DNA of 64,000 nucleotides, from NCBI GenBank assembly GCA_029881495.1, contig JAOUMJ010000011.1, positions 1 through 64,000 on the forward strand, read 5' to 3'. A program made the translations under genes and the position numbers. This document shows, one piece after another, positions 1 to 9,065 of this stretch. The notes under the pieces are model-generated. The model made no database searches, was not told the DNA's origin, and worked only from the letters and a program-made list of their open reading frames with translations. Every line of letters starts with the position of its first letter. Position 1 is the stretch's first letter. Origin of the DNA: Nitrospinota bacterium. GTDB taxonomy: Bacteria > Nitrospinota_A > UBA7883 > JACRGQ01.

Positions 1-1977
1 TCTTTTTTTACCCTCCTCGGATGTCGATTCAAATCTCAAACCGATTATTCGCGCAAAAGGGGGGTATCCGGTTATCCTTCTTTTTTCGATCTCCTCATTG
101 TAGAAGGACTCGTAGTCGTGGTTGAGCGCGTGATTTATTGCGTAGTGTCCGCTTGTGGAGCTGACCATCACCTCGCCTGTATCCCCTCCGCGCCCGGTTC
201 TCCCTGCAGCTTGCGTGATTAGAGAGAATGTGCGCTCAGCAGACCTGAAATCTGGGAAGGCAAGGTAATCATCGGCGCCCGCTATTGCGGTGAACGTCAG
301 GTTCCTGAAGTCGTGTCCTTTGGCGACCATCTGCGTGCCGACGAGGATATCGGTTTCATTCTCTTCAAACCTTTTCAGTATTTCAAAGGTTTTATCGCGA
401 GTCGGAGCAGTGTCCTGGTCAAGCCGATCCACTTTCAATTTTGGAAAAAGTTCCTTGAGGTATGCTTCCACCTTCTGTGTGCCGACGCCGCGATATGAAA
501 ATGTCTTTCCCGCACCGCACTCGGAACATGTACCGGGCTTTGAAAGGGAGTAACCGCAGTAATGGCATAGAAGCCCCTTTCCTCCCGCCGAATGGTGCGT
601 AAGTGTGATGGAGCAGTTGGGGCAGAGCACAAAGGCGTTGCATGTATTGCATTTAAGGTACCTTGAATCCCCCCTTCTGTTCACGAAAATAAGAACCTGC
701 TCATTGCGCTCTTTTCTCTTGATGATATTTTCTACGACGTTCGCAGGGAGGAGGCGCTTATCGTCAGGGTCTGAGTTGACCAGCGTCGTTTTCGGGAAAG
801 GGGTCTTATCGATCCTGTGTGGCATGCGGCATATGCGGTATTTCCCCTCGCTGGCGTTATAAAACGATTCTATTGATGGGGTCGCGCTACCGAGCACAAC
901 AGCCGCTCCGCTCATTTTACCTCTCATCACGGCGACGTCGCGGGCATTGTAATATGGATGTTCGGACTGTTTGTAGGAGCCGTCATTCTCCTCGTCGACT
1001 ACGATGAGCCTCAGGTCGTCGATAGGGGCGAATACGGCAGAGCGGGCGCCTATAACGACTTTCGCTTCGCCTCTGGCTACGCGCATCCACTCTTCCCGTC
1101 TCTGCGCGGGCGAAAGCCCTGAATGGAGTATGGCAATAGAAATGCCGAATTTGGATTCGAATCTCCGGACAAGCTGGTATGTAAGCGCAATTTCCGGGAC
1201 GAGAACGATCGCGCCGCCGCCATTGGAAATTGCGCGTTTGCATAGCTCCATGTAGACTTCGGTCTTGCCTGATCCTGTCGCGCCGAAAAGAAGCGTTGTT
1301 GTGCCGGCTCTCTTTTCTATCTCCGCTGAAATGCTTTCTATAGCATCAAGCTGTTCTGCCGTAAATTCCTTCACAGCTCTGAGAGATACGGAAGGGGGAT
1401 TAAATTTCCTCTTGGACGTATCCGATGAAACCGTGAAATAGAACTCTTCCGATCGTGTCAGAAATCCCTTTTTAAGATGAGGTTTTATATGCTTTTCGGT
1501 TTCGCTTGCCGTCATGCCGAGTTTTTTTGATAGCGTCTGAATAGAGAGCGGTTTTTTCAGTATTTCATGGAGTTCAATTATTCCTCCCTTGGACCGTTCC
1601 GGGAGTGACCCGGAGCGTGAAACAACAATCCTGCTTTTTAGTTCCTCCCTGGGAGATATCATTTTAAAAACCTCTCCCGCTCCGCAAAGGTAGTAAAGGG
1701 CGGTCCACTCTGCAAGCTCCACGACCTTTTCGCTGAATATCGGTTTGTCATCGAGAACAGTTTTTACAGATTTGGTTTTTATGTCGGTCTTTTTGAAGCG
1801 GAGGAATACGCCGACCATGTCGCGATTTCGAAAAGGGACAACGACCCGTACGCCGGGGAGAAGTTTAGGTTCATCCACTTTTGTGAAAGAATAGAAAAAC
1901 GTTTGTCTTAATGGAACGAAGACCGCTATCTCCGCAGATAGCACTTCAGGGGGTTTTTCGGTTTCGGACGGAATCAT
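1..1977 (-). CDS. priA: Primosomal protein N' (PriA helicase), 3' end cut by window edge
   Basis: PriA is a superfamily 2 DNA helicase that reloads the replisome at stalled forks. I translated this frame directly: 659 codons are visible and it runs off the left edge, against roughly 730 residues for the family. The N-terminal 3'-end-binding domain is recognisable (VPLRQTFFYSF near residue 20). Walker A (GATGSGKTEVY) is near residue 230. The zinc domain near 440-490 has paired cysteines (CNTC, CPNC, CHYC, CSEC). The motif II box at about 328-331 reads DEEN where PriA normally has DEEH, followed by the usual DGSYKQ. The ATG overlaps the stop of the upstream metF-like gene by four bases (ATGA), so the two are probably translationally coupled. 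Identity is firm; only the C-terminus is missing. Confidence 0.95.
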   Translation of the reverse strand, partial: MIPSETEKPPEVLSAEIAVFVPLRQTFFYSFTKVDEPKLLPGVRVVVPFRNRDMVGVFLRFKKTDIKTKSVKTVLDDKPIFSEKVVELAEWTALYYLCGAGEVFKMISPREELKSRIVVSRSGSLPERSKGGIIELHEILKKPLSIQTLSKKLGMTASETEKHIKPHLKKGFLTRSEEFYFTVSSDTSKRKFNPPSVSLRAVKEFTAEQLDAIESISAEIEKRAGTTTLLFGATGSGKTEVYMELCKRAISNGGGAIVLVPEIALTYQLVRRFESKFGISIAILHSGLSPAQRREEWMRVARGEAKVVIGARSAVFAPIDDLRLIVVDEENDGSYKQSEHPYYNARDVAVMRGKMSGAAVVLGSATPSIESFYNASEGKYRICRMPHRIDKTPFPKTTLVNSDPDDKRLLPANVVENIIKRKERNEQVLIFVNRRGDSRYLKCNTCNAFVLCPNCSITLTHHSAGGKGLLCHYCGYSLSKPGTCSECGAGKTFSYRGVGTQKVEAYLKELFPKLKVDRLDQDTAPTRDKTFEILKRFEENETDILVGTQMVAKGHDFRNLTFTAIAGADDYLAFPDFRSAERTFSLITQAAGRTGRGGDTGEVMVSSTSGHYAINHALNHDYESFYNEEIEKRRITGYPPFARIIGLRFESTSEEGKKR

Positions 1978-3803
1978 TCTGGGAGATATTTTTCAAGAAC
2001 GGCAAGCGCGGGCTTTACGGCACCGCCCGGTGCCATGACGTAGGCCCCATGCACGATATCCCTTGTCTCGTCGAGAGCTTCTACCGCGATTTTGATACCT
2101 TCTTCTGAGGCGTGTTCACCTGCCGATTCGAGCCTCTTCATTACTTCATCCGGCACTTTCATTCCTGGAACCTCGTTATGCAGGAACTCGGCCATCCTTA
2201 CGGATGATATCGGTAAAATACCTATCAGGAACGGCACCTTGATATCTTTGGTTCGCTCTCTGAATTCGATGAAAATCCGCGAATCGAATATAGGCTGAGT
2301 AAAGATATACTCCGCTCCGTTTTCCACCTTCTGGTAAAGCCTTCTTATCTCTTCCTCGATGTTGATCGCCACAGGATTTACCCCAACCCCGATATGGATG
2401 GCGGTAGGTTTTCCGATAGGGTTCCCCGCAACGTCGAGGCCGTGGTTGAGATTGTTTATCAGCCGTACAAGGCCTATTGCGTCAACGTCATAAACAGCGG
2501 TGGCGTTTGGATAATTGCCGAGTTTTGGAGGGTCGCCTGTGACGGCGAGTATGTTGTGGAGTCCTACGGCATGAGCTCCGAGGATATCCGACTGCATGCC
2601 GAGGAGGTTCCTGTCCCGGCATGTGTAGTGGAGAACAGGCTCTATCCCGACATCCTGCCGGAAGAGGTGGGCAAGAGACATCGGGCTCATCCTTGCGGAC
2701 GCTCTGGGGCCGTCCGGGATGTTTACGGCGTCAACCCCCGCATCCTTCAGTTTACGTGCCTTTTCAAGCGTTTTTGCAGGGTCGGAACCTTTTGGGGGGA
2801 GTATCTCCACGCAGGTGATGAATTTCCCTTCACTTAGCTTTTTGGCTAGATTCGACTTTTCAGCCGTCGGCACTATATCGACAGGCTCTGCCTTTTGGGT
2901 CTCCCTTGCTTCCACGCTAATGCGGGAAGGGGAGAGAGCCTTTACCGTATTATGGATGAGCTTTATATGCTGTGGAGTGGTACCGCAACATCCACCGACT
3001 ATCTTCACACCGGTACGGATATATCGCTTCGCATAGGTGACGAGGTATTCGGGGGTGGTCATGTAAATGTGGCGTCCGTCTACGAGGTGCGGATTTCCGG
3101 CATTAGGCATGGCGGAAATCGGGAGTTCAGTACTCGAAGCCAATCGCTCAAGCGTTTCCAGCATCGGAGCGGGGCCTACTGAGCAGTTGGCGCCTATTAC
3201 GTCCACTTTCAGATTTTCAAGGAATTTGGCGACCTTTTCAGCCGGTTCGCCGACCGGTGTGGCGCTCTCCTCGTTGAACGTCATCTGGGCGATAATTGCG
3301 ATATCTTTTTTAACGCTTCTGGCGGCGCCGATGGCGATTTCCAGCTCGGCGGTATTCAGGAATGTTTCGAAGATAATGAGATCCACCCCCCCCTCAATCA
3401 GGGCGGATATCTGCTCCTTGAACGCATCGAAAGCGGCATTGTGCGATATCTTGCCGAACGGGGCTATAGGGCTTCCAAGGGGACCAACCGCTCCGGCAAC
3501 AAAAACGGCTCCTCTCGCTTCGTAGGTGGCGTTGGACGCGGCGGCGAGATTTATCTCTCTCACCTGGCTCTCAAGGCCGTGCTTGCCGAGCGAGAACCTG
3601 TTTGCGCCGAAGGAGTTGGTCTCTATGATATCAACGCCGGCAGAGATATACTCTCGGTGTATCTCTCTGATAAGTTCAGGTTTTGTGAGGTTCACTTGGT
3701 CGTACGAGCGGTTTATATACTCCCCTTTCTGATAGATGAGCGTCCCCATTGCGCCGTCGCAGACTAGAATGTTTTCCTTTAGAGCCTCTCTGAATTTCTT
3801 CAT
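1974..3803 (-). CDS. Bifunctional homocysteine S-methyltransferase / methylenetetrahydrofolate reductase
   Basis: About 609 residues joining two methionine-cycle enzymes. The N-terminal half is a zinc-dependent homocysteine S-methyltransferase barrel: it opens with NILVCDGAMGTLIY and carries zinc-ligand motifs GANCSVGP and GGCCGTTP. The C-terminal half is MetF-like, with YTCRDRN, AVTGDPP and a TQPIFD strand; it would make 5-methyltetrahydrofolate. This arrangement is a known bacterial fusion (YitJ-like). The frame stays open to an ATG at 3890, but homology begins at the ATG at 3803, so I prefer that start; no good ribosome binding site supports either. It ends in a four-base overlap with priA. 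The upstream open stretch holds a 9-bp inverted repeat. Confidence 0.9.
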   Translation of the reverse strand: MKKFREALKENILVCDGAMGTLIYQKGEYINRSYDQVNLTKPELIREIHREYISAGVDIIETNSFGANRFSLGKHGLESQVREINLAAASNATYEARGAVFVAGAVGPLGSPIAPFGKISHNAAFDAFKEQISALIEGGVDLIIFETFLNTAELEIAIGAARSVKKDIAIIAQMTFNEESATPVGEPAEKVAKFLENLKVDVIGANCSVGPAPMLETLERLASSTELPISAMPNAGNPHLVDGRHIYMTTPEYLVTYAKRYIRTGVKIVGGCCGTTPQHIKLIHNTVKALSPSRISVEARETQKAEPVDIVPTAEKSNLAKKLSEGKFITCVEILPPKGSDPAKTLEKARKLKDAGVDAVNIPDGPRASARMSPMSLAHLFRQDVGIEPVLHYTCRDRNLLGMQSDILGAHAVGLHNILAVTGDPPKLGNYPNATAVYDVDAIGLVRLINNLNHGLDVAGNPIGKPTAIHIGVGVNPVAINIEEEIRRLYQKVENGAEYIFTQPIFDSRIFIEFRERTKDIKVPFLIGILPISSVRMAEFLHNEVPGMKVPDEVMKRLESAGEHASEEGIKIAVEALDETRDIVHGAYVMAPGGAVKPALAVLEKYLPE

Positions 3804-3850
3804 TGTCAGGATATTATACCTCTTCTTCAGATAGTCATACCCTTGCATTT

Positions 3851-3881
3851 CTCGAACATGAGGTGCGAGTAAATGTTCGAG
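3851..3881. promoter_or_regulatory. Inverted repeat between metF-like gene and ybgC
   Basis: Arms CTCGAACAT and ATGTTCGAG match perfectly over 9 bp with a 13-base spacer. It lies between two divergent genes, upstream of the preferred metF-like start. There is no T-run after either arm, so it is not an obvious terminator. It could be an operator or an mRNA hairpin; function is inference. Confidence 0.4.
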
Positions 3882-3901
3882 GAGAGACATGGGAAAAAGG
3901 T

Positions 3902-3930
3902 TTTAATTGGCGGGATATCTCACATATAAT
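3902..3930 (+). promoter_or_regulatory. Possible sigma-70 promoter of ybgC
   Basis: A perfect TATAAT lies at 3925-3930, preceded at 17 bases by a poor -35 (TTTAAT). Transcription would start about 5 bases before the ybgC ATG, giving an almost leaderless mRNA; no Shine-Dalgarno sequence is visible before that ATG, which fits. Confidence 0.35.
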
Positions 3931-3941
3931 CCAGAATCATC

Positions 3942-4334
3942 ATGGAAACAGAAGTAAAGGTTTATTACGAGGATACCGACTGCGGCGGAGTGGTATATTA
4001 CGCCAACTACCTGAGGTATTTCGAAAGGGGGAGGACAGAGCACCTCGAGAGCCAGGGTATATCCCTGCCGGAATACCAGAAGAGAGGTGTGGTGTTCACT
4101 GTGGTTAATGCCAGCATCGAATACAAATCCCCGGCAGTTTACGGCGACATCTTAAGCGTTGCTACCTCGATAGAAAAAATCAGGGGGGCGAGCTTTGTAG
4201 TTAAGTACGGGATAAAGAGAAAGAGCGACGGGAAATTGCTGATAACCGGGAGTACACGAATGGCTTGCGTGGACTCAAGTATGAAACCTATCATGATCCC
4301 GGACGAAATAAGAGAGGCGTTGGAAAGAGGGTAA
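3942..4334 (+). CDS. ybgC: YbgC-type acyl-CoA thioesterase (hotdog fold)
   Basis: 130 residues, full length for the 4-hydroxybenzoyl-CoA thioesterase/YbgC hotdog family. The active-site segment is plain near residue 10: YEDTDCGGVVYYANYLRYFE, with the catalytic aspartate in DTD. YbgC proteins hydrolyse acyl-CoA or acyl-ACP and in enterobacteria sit beside tol-pal; no tol-pal genes are visible here, so the physiological substrate cannot be inferred from context. It is a single-gene unit between divergent metF and a convergent channel gene. Confidence 0.88.
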   Translation: METEVKVYYEDTDCGGVVYYANYLRYFERGRTEHLESQGISLPEYQKRGVVFTVVNASIEYKSPAVYGDILSVATSIEKIRGASFVVKYGIKRKSDGKLLITGSTRMACVDSSMKPIMIPDEIREALERG

Positions 4335-4352
4335 TCAAAAAGGGGAGGGGGG

Positions 4353-5330
4353 TTATCGCTCCATGTACCGTTTATAGATGGTGATAACGAACAGCGCAAG
4401 CAGGAAATACCCCATGTATGCTTCAAGCGCGGAGAGTATCTTGCCTACACCTTCCGGCGAGTAGTCGCCATAGCCAAGAGTGGTGAATGTTACGACGCTA
4501 TAATAAAACGAGTTGTAGAGTATCAAAAGGTTGTCAGCAACGGAGAGTGAAAGCGAGAAGGAATCGGTTGAAACCCCTGAAAAGTGCGTCAATCCCAGAA
4601 AGCCGAATATAAGGGCAAATATGGTTATGGTGATGGTGGATAGGGTGATAATCCTGTACGGTTTTTCTCCATATCCGGTTGAAAAATCCATGAAGATTGA
4701 CCAGAAGCGTTCGGGCGACCAGGCTGGCATGAGCCTTCGCTGCATTATCATTTCGCGATAGAAAAATTTCCCGGCATAGTGTGAGAGACCCCTGCTTTGC
4801 AGGTTGTTCTTGACATTTCGGTAGATCTCCATCGCTTCATAGTATTTTTCACTAGCCTTGTCCAAATCCCCTTCATCAGATGCGTTATCCGCTTCAAGCT
4901 CGTTTTTAACCTTATATCCAGGCCCCCAATAGACATTTTCGAAACTTGCGTTGCCAAATTTTGTCCCCAGCAGTTCAGCATCAATAAGGACGGTCTGTTT
5001 AAAGTTTGCGTTATCCAGATTAGCCTTAAAAAGATTCGCGCCAGTAAGGTCGGAACCGAAAAGATGCGCGCCGCGCAGGGAGGCTCTCCTGAAGTTGACG
5101 TCCGTCAAATTCGCGTATGTCAGGTTCACGCCGTCCAGACTTGCGTTGTGAAGATTAAACCCTTCCAGTCGTTTACCGCTTTTATGTGCGTCTTCGAGAT
5201 GTTTTTTAAGCTCAATCCCTTTTCTATCCAAAGAAGGGTCGTGCCAGACGCAATAGACGGAATCCTTCCCCGCCGTCTCTTTGCAGGAGGTACTGTCGCG
5301 GAACTGGTATTTACATGTCCCTTGGCTCAT
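4353..5330 (-). CDS. Pentapeptide-repeat two-TM potassium channel, canonical filter
   Basis: 325 residues in four visible parts. The N-terminus has a C-C-C-H cluster (CKYQFRDSTSC, then YCVWHD), reminiscent of a small zinc knuckle. Residues 55-130 are A(D/N)LXX-type pentapeptide repeats, expected to form a right-handed beta-helix. A helical linker follows (YYEAMEIYRNVKNN). The C-terminal third is a two-TM pore: TM1 about 220-245, pore loop TTLGYGDYSP at about 283-292 with the canonical GYGD potassium filter, then TM2 ending in a basic tail (YKRYMER). Probably a plasma-membrane potassium channel with a cytosolic regulatory domain. It has a close paralogue immediately upstream in the same orientation. 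Confidence 0.85.
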   Translation of the reverse strand: MSQGTCKYQFRDSTSCKETAGKDSVYCVWHDPSLDRKGIELKKHLEDAHKSGKRLEGFNLHNASLDGVNLTYANLTDVNFRRASLRGAHLFGSDLTGANLFKANLDNANFKQTVLIDAELLGTKFGNASFENVYWGPGYKVKNELEADNASDEGDLDKASEKYYEAMEIYRNVKNNLQSRGLSHYAGKFFYREMIMQRRLMPAWSPERFWSIFMDFSTGYGEKPYRIITLSTITITIFALIFGFLGLTHFSGVSTDSFSLSLSVADNLLILYNSFYYSVVTFTTLGYGDYSPEGVGKILSALEAYMGYFLLALFVITIYKRYMER

Positions 5331-5415
5331 TTTGGATATACCCCTTGCAAATACGGTTCAATAATATGTGAGCACGGCTCCCCCAGACCAACATGCCTTT
5401 CCGGCCATACTGATT

Positions 5416-6387
5416 TTACCGCTCCATGTACCTTTTATATATTGTGATAACAAAAAGAACAATAAGAAAAAATCCGGTATACGCTTCCAGCATTGTGAAT
5501 ATCTTTCCAATGCCGTACGGTATGTACTCACTGTTTCCAAGAGTGGTAAATGTAACAACGCTGTAATAGAGCGAGTTAAAAAGGACTAAGAGCGATTCAT
5601 CCATCGTTTGGTTCGCGCTTAGCGCAGAAATCTCACCGGTATAATCCTTCAGGCCGGTGAGACTGAATATGAACATGAATCCGAACATTATGATAGCGGA
5701 AAAGCCGATAATCTTGAACGGCTTTTCACCATAGCCGGAAGAGATATCGAGCAGAAAAGACCAAAACCTTTCAAACGTGAAATAAGGTATCAGTTTTCTC
5801 TGCATTACCATCTCGCGATAAAAATATCTGCCCGCCTGGTTCTGCAGGCCACGGTTCTTGAAATTGTTTTTGATATTGAGATATATCTCCATCGCCTCGT
5901 AATATTTCTCCGCCGCTTTATCGGTCTCGCCTCTGCTCAGGAAGATGTCTCCCTCTATTTCATTTTTTATCTTGTTGTCGTTACCAAATTCAACATTATC
6001 CAGGCTTGCGTTACCAAGTCTGGCTCCAAGGAGTTCCGCGTCATACAGTGTGGTCTGTTTCAGGTTTGCGCTTTCAAGGTTGGCCTTAAAGAGGTTGGTT
6101 TTATTCAAATTTGATCCGAAAAAGTGGGCTCCTCGTAGATTTGCTCTTTTGAAGTTGACGTTATACAGGTCGGAATAGGTGAAGTTTATTCCCTCAAGAT
6201 TTGCCTTTTGAAGGTTAAAACCTTCGAGCTTTTCCCCTTTTTTATGCTTTTCATCAAGGATCTTTTTAATGTCGGCTCCGAGCCTGTCGGCATTTGGGTC
6301 GTGCCAGAAACAGTATCCAGAGTTACCCTGTTGTGGCTCCTTGCAGGTTGTTTTGTCCCGGTATTGGTATGTGCAGGAATTTTCCAT
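5416..6387 (-). CDS. Pentapeptide-repeat two-TM channel paralogue, altered filter
   Basis: 323 residues, collinear with the downstream neighbour along its length: same C-C-C-H N-terminus (CTYQYRDKTTC, YCFWHD), pentapeptide repeats, helical linker and two-TM pore, and an identical last ten residues (TIYKRYMER region). The pore loop differs at the critical place: TTLGNSEYIP at about 281-290, so GYGD has become GNSE. The rest of the pore helix (SVVTFTTLG) is conserved. By established channel chemistry this should lose simple potassium selectivity. A mixed tetramer with the neighbour is possible. The pair reads as a tandem duplication followed by divergence; 85 bases separate them. Confidence 0.82.
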   Translation of the reverse strand: MENSCTYQYRDKTTCKEPQQGNSGYCFWHDPNADRLGADIKKILDEKHKKGEKLEGFNLQKANLEGINFTYSDLYNVNFKRANLRGAHFFGSNLNKTNLFKANLESANLKQTTLYDAELLGARLGNASLDNVEFGNDNKIKNEIEGDIFLSRGETDKAAEKYYEAMEIYLNIKNNFKNRGLQNQAGRYFYREMVMQRKLIPYFTFERFWSFLLDISSGYGEKPFKIIGFSAIIMFGFMFIFSLTGLKDYTGEISALSANQTMDESLLVLFNSLYYSVVTFTTLGNSEYIPYGIGKIFTMLEAYTGFFLIVLFVITIYKRYMER

Positions 6388-6593
6388 CTGCTAATGTTAC
6401 CTCAAAATAAATGAATTTCGACTAAAAAAAACAGAATGTTAACCTGAGTGAAAATATCATTCACCAAAGGCTTTGGCAGGTAACAGGAGGTTACAGGTGA
6501 TGGAAAATCCGGTATCAAATGAAAAGAATCAATCAACAACAGATTGCAGTCGGTAAATCGGTAATTTTGTGGCTGGGATATTCGTACGGTTTC
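6388..6593. other. Intergenic gap with one tiny possible ORF
   Basis: About 200 bp, AT-rich, between lon and the channel gene. The only thing that stands out is an 18-codon ORF on the plus strand with a strong Shine-Dalgarno sequence, listed separately. I see no clear terminator. Confidence 0.5.
6500..6556 (+). CDS. Possible 18-residue small ORF with strong ribosome binding site
   Basis: ATG at 6500 is preceded by AACAGGAGGTTACAGGTG, an unusually good Shine-Dalgarno match though slightly far from the ATG. The peptide is MENPVSNEKNQSTTDCSR, then TAA. No family is recognisable. It may be chance. Confidence 0.2.
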   Translation: MENPVSNEKNQSTTDCSR

Positions 6594-9065
6594 CTATTTT
6601 TTTCCTTTTTTTATTGATGCTTTTACCGGTGTTTTCCTTCGTTTAGACGTAATCGGCTTCTTTGCGGTTTTATTAATTAAGCCTCCGACCCCTTTTTTGA
6701 ATGCATTTTCAAGGACAGTATCAACGGTCTTTACCGGGATGAAATTTATCTTCTTTTTGATGTAATCCGGGATTTCCTTCAGATCGGGTACATTTTGATC
6801 AGGGATAATAACGTTGGAAATACCCGCCTGAAGCGCGGCGAGGGTTTTTTCCTTCAGGCCGCCTATCGGCAGAACCCTTCCCCTGAGAGTGATCTCTCCC
6901 GTCATGGCGATATCGTTTCTCACGGGTTTTCCGGAAAGGGCGCTTGCCAGGGCTACTGCGATAGTTATTCCAGCGGACGGGCCGTCCTTGGGGACAGCGC
7001 CCGCAGGCACATGGACATGTATATCGGTATTTTTTGCGAACTCCTCGGAGATACCGATCCTCTTTGCGTTGGTACGGCAGTAGGAGTATGCCGCTTTGGC
7101 CGATTCGCGCATGACCTCTCCGAGTTTCCCGGTGATAATGAGGCTTCCGCGTCCTTTCATGGTGGTAACCTCAATGTGCATCAGGGTGCCCCCTACCTGA
7201 GTCCAGGCGAGACCTGTAGCGACTCCTATTTGAGGCTTCTCCTTTTCAGATTCATTAAGGAATTTAGCCGGGCCAAGATAATCTTCGGTTGATTTGTCGG
7301 AAATGGTGAAATGGTTTTTTGTTTTGTTCTGTACTATTTTCAGCGCTACCTTGCGGCAGATGTTCGCGATTTCCCTCTCCAGATTGCGCAATCCTGCTTC
7401 GCGGGTATAGCCGCTAATAAGTTCCCTGATAGCGCCATCGGAAAAAGATATCTGTTTTAATGTCAATCCATTCTCCTTTGATTGTCGCGGAACGAGATAT
7501 TTTTTAGCGATACCGAGTTTTTCCTCTTCTGTGTAACCGGAGAGATAAAGTATTTCCATTCTGTCGCGCAATGGGCCGGGGATGGTATCGGTCATATTGG
7601 CTGTTGCGATGAAGAGCGTCTTTGAAAGATCGAAAGGAACGCCGAGATAATGATCTACAAAGGAGTGGTTTTGTTCCGGATCCAGAACTTCCAGGAGTGC
7701 GGAGGAGGGGTCTCCCCTGAAATCGCTCCCCAGTTTGTCTATCTCGTCGAGCATGAATACAGGATTGTTCGATCCGGCGGTTTTAATCCCCTGTATTATT
7801 CTTCCGGGTAGCGCTCCGATATATGTCCTTCGGTGTCCCCTTATTTCAGATTCGTCCCGGACACCACCGAGCGACATCCTTGAGAAGTTCCTTCCAAGCG
7901 CCTTTGCGATCGATTTACCGAGGGAGGTCTTTCCTGTTCCTGGAGGGCCTACAAAGCAGAGGATCGGCCCCTTGATATCCTTTTTCAGTTTCGCAACACC
8001 AAGGTATTCAAGAATTCTCTGTTTGATCTTCTCAAGGTCGTAATGATCCTCATCCAAAACCTTTTTTGCCTTCGAAATGCTGATGTTATCTTTGGTCTCC
8101 ACGGACCATGGGATATCGGTAAGCCACTCAAGATATGTGCGCACGGTAGTCGCTTCTGCCGATTCAGGGTGCATTTTGCTGAAGCGTTTCAGTTGTTTTT
8201 CAGCCTCTTTAAGAACCGGCTCCGGCATTTTAGCTTTCTTTATATTTTTTTCCAGCTCCATTATCTCTGCCTGGGAATCGTCGGTATCACCAAGCTCTTT
8301 CTGTATCTGTGAGAGCTGTTCCCTCAGGAAGTATTCCTTTTGGGATTTTGTCATCTTATCCTGCACCTTTGACTGGATTTTCTCCTGAATGGTGAGCAGC
8401 TGGATCTCGCGTCCGAGAAATTCGCTTACTTTTTTAAGTCTTTTTATCGCCCCTTTTGTCTCTATTACCTTTTGTGCGTCTTCAACGCGGAGGCCAATAT
8501 TGCTTGCGACAAGGTCGGCCAGTTTGCCCGAATCCTCAATTCCGTCTGCGACAATGACAATATCGGGAGATATCCCTTTGCCCATATCGACCATTGTAGC
8601 GATCTGTTGACGCACGGTGCGTCTTAGAGCCTCGGATTCGACGTTTTCCACGCCAGATCCTTCCGTATCGTCAAAAAGTTCGATCCTGACTTTCATGAAA
8701 GGGGAGAGAGTGGTAAATTCCTTAATGCTAACCTTCACCAGTCCCTGAACTAGTATCTTGAGTTTGTCCCCTGATATCTTTACCATACGCAGGACATTGA
8801 CGAGGGTTCCAATCCGGTAGAGGTCTTCAGGCTGCGGTTCCTCCACTTTGGAGTCCTTTTGGGCCACGAGCATCATCATTCTGTTTGTCGCCATCGCTTC
8901 ATTTACAGAATTGGTGGAGATTTCTCTCCCGACGTACAGCGGCAGGATCATATAGGGAAAAACCACAATATCTTTTACGGGGAGGAGGGGGAGTTCTTCA
9001 GGAATGCTCAGTTCGAGTGGCGTTTCTTCGGTTATTTCCGTAAGTATTACCGGTTTTTCATTCAT
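6594..9065 (-). CDS. lon: ATP-dependent protease Lon
   Basis: 823 residues, typical LonA length. Order: N-terminal substrate domain (about 25-225, LPVKDIVVFPYM), coiled linker, AAA+ module with Walker A GPPGTGKTSLGKS and Walker B VFMLDEIDKL, then the serine-lysine protease domain with catalytic serine in PKDGPSAGIT and lysine in GGLKEKTLAA. It degrades misfolded and regulatory proteins in the cytoplasm. The C-terminal tail is lysine-rich. The start overlaps the end of the hsp20 gene by 8 bases, with GAGG six bases before the ATG, so chaperone and protease are co-expressed. Confidence 0.97.
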   Translation of the reverse strand: MNEKPVILTEITEETPLELSIPEELPLLPVKDIVVFPYMILPLYVGREISTNSVNEAMATNRMMMLVAQKDSKVEEPQPEDLYRIGTLVNVLRMVKISGDKLKILVQGLVKVSIKEFTTLSPFMKVRIELFDDTEGSGVENVESEALRRTVRQQIATMVDMGKGISPDIVIVADGIEDSGKLADLVASNIGLRVEDAQKVIETKGAIKRLKKVSEFLGREIQLLTIQEKIQSKVQDKMTKSQKEYFLREQLSQIQKELGDTDDSQAEIMELEKNIKKAKMPEPVLKEAEKQLKRFSKMHPESAEATTVRTYLEWLTDIPWSVETKDNISISKAKKVLDEDHYDLEKIKQRILEYLGVAKLKKDIKGPILCFVGPPGTGKTSLGKSIAKALGRNFSRMSLGGVRDESEIRGHRRTYIGALPGRIIQGIKTAGSNNPVFMLDEIDKLGSDFRGDPSSALLEVLDPEQNHSFVDHYLGVPFDLSKTLFIATANMTDTIPGPLRDRMEILYLSGYTEEEKLGIAKKYLVPRQSKENGLTLKQISFSDGAIRELISGYTREAGLRNLEREIANICRKVALKIVQNKTKNHFTISDKSTEDYLGPAKFLNESEKEKPQIGVATGLAWTQVGGTLMHIEVTTMKGRGSLIITGKLGEVMRESAKAAYSYCRTNAKRIGISEEFAKNTDIHVHVPAGAVPKDGPSAGITIAVALASALSGKPVRNDIAMTGEITLRGRVLPIGGLKEKTLAALQAGISNVIIPDQNVPDLKEIPDYIKKKINFIPVKTVDTVLENAFKKGVGGLINKTAKKPITSKRRKTPVKASIKKGKK

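Noticed and set aside
2394-2837. 147-codon plus-strand frame inside the metF-like gene
   Set aside because: Antisense to a well-conserved enzyme, with no homology and no ribosome binding site.
3804-3941. Possible SAM riboswitch upstream of the methionine-cycle gene
   Set aside because: No SAM-I, SAM-II or SAM/SAH consensus elements; only a simple inverted repeat.
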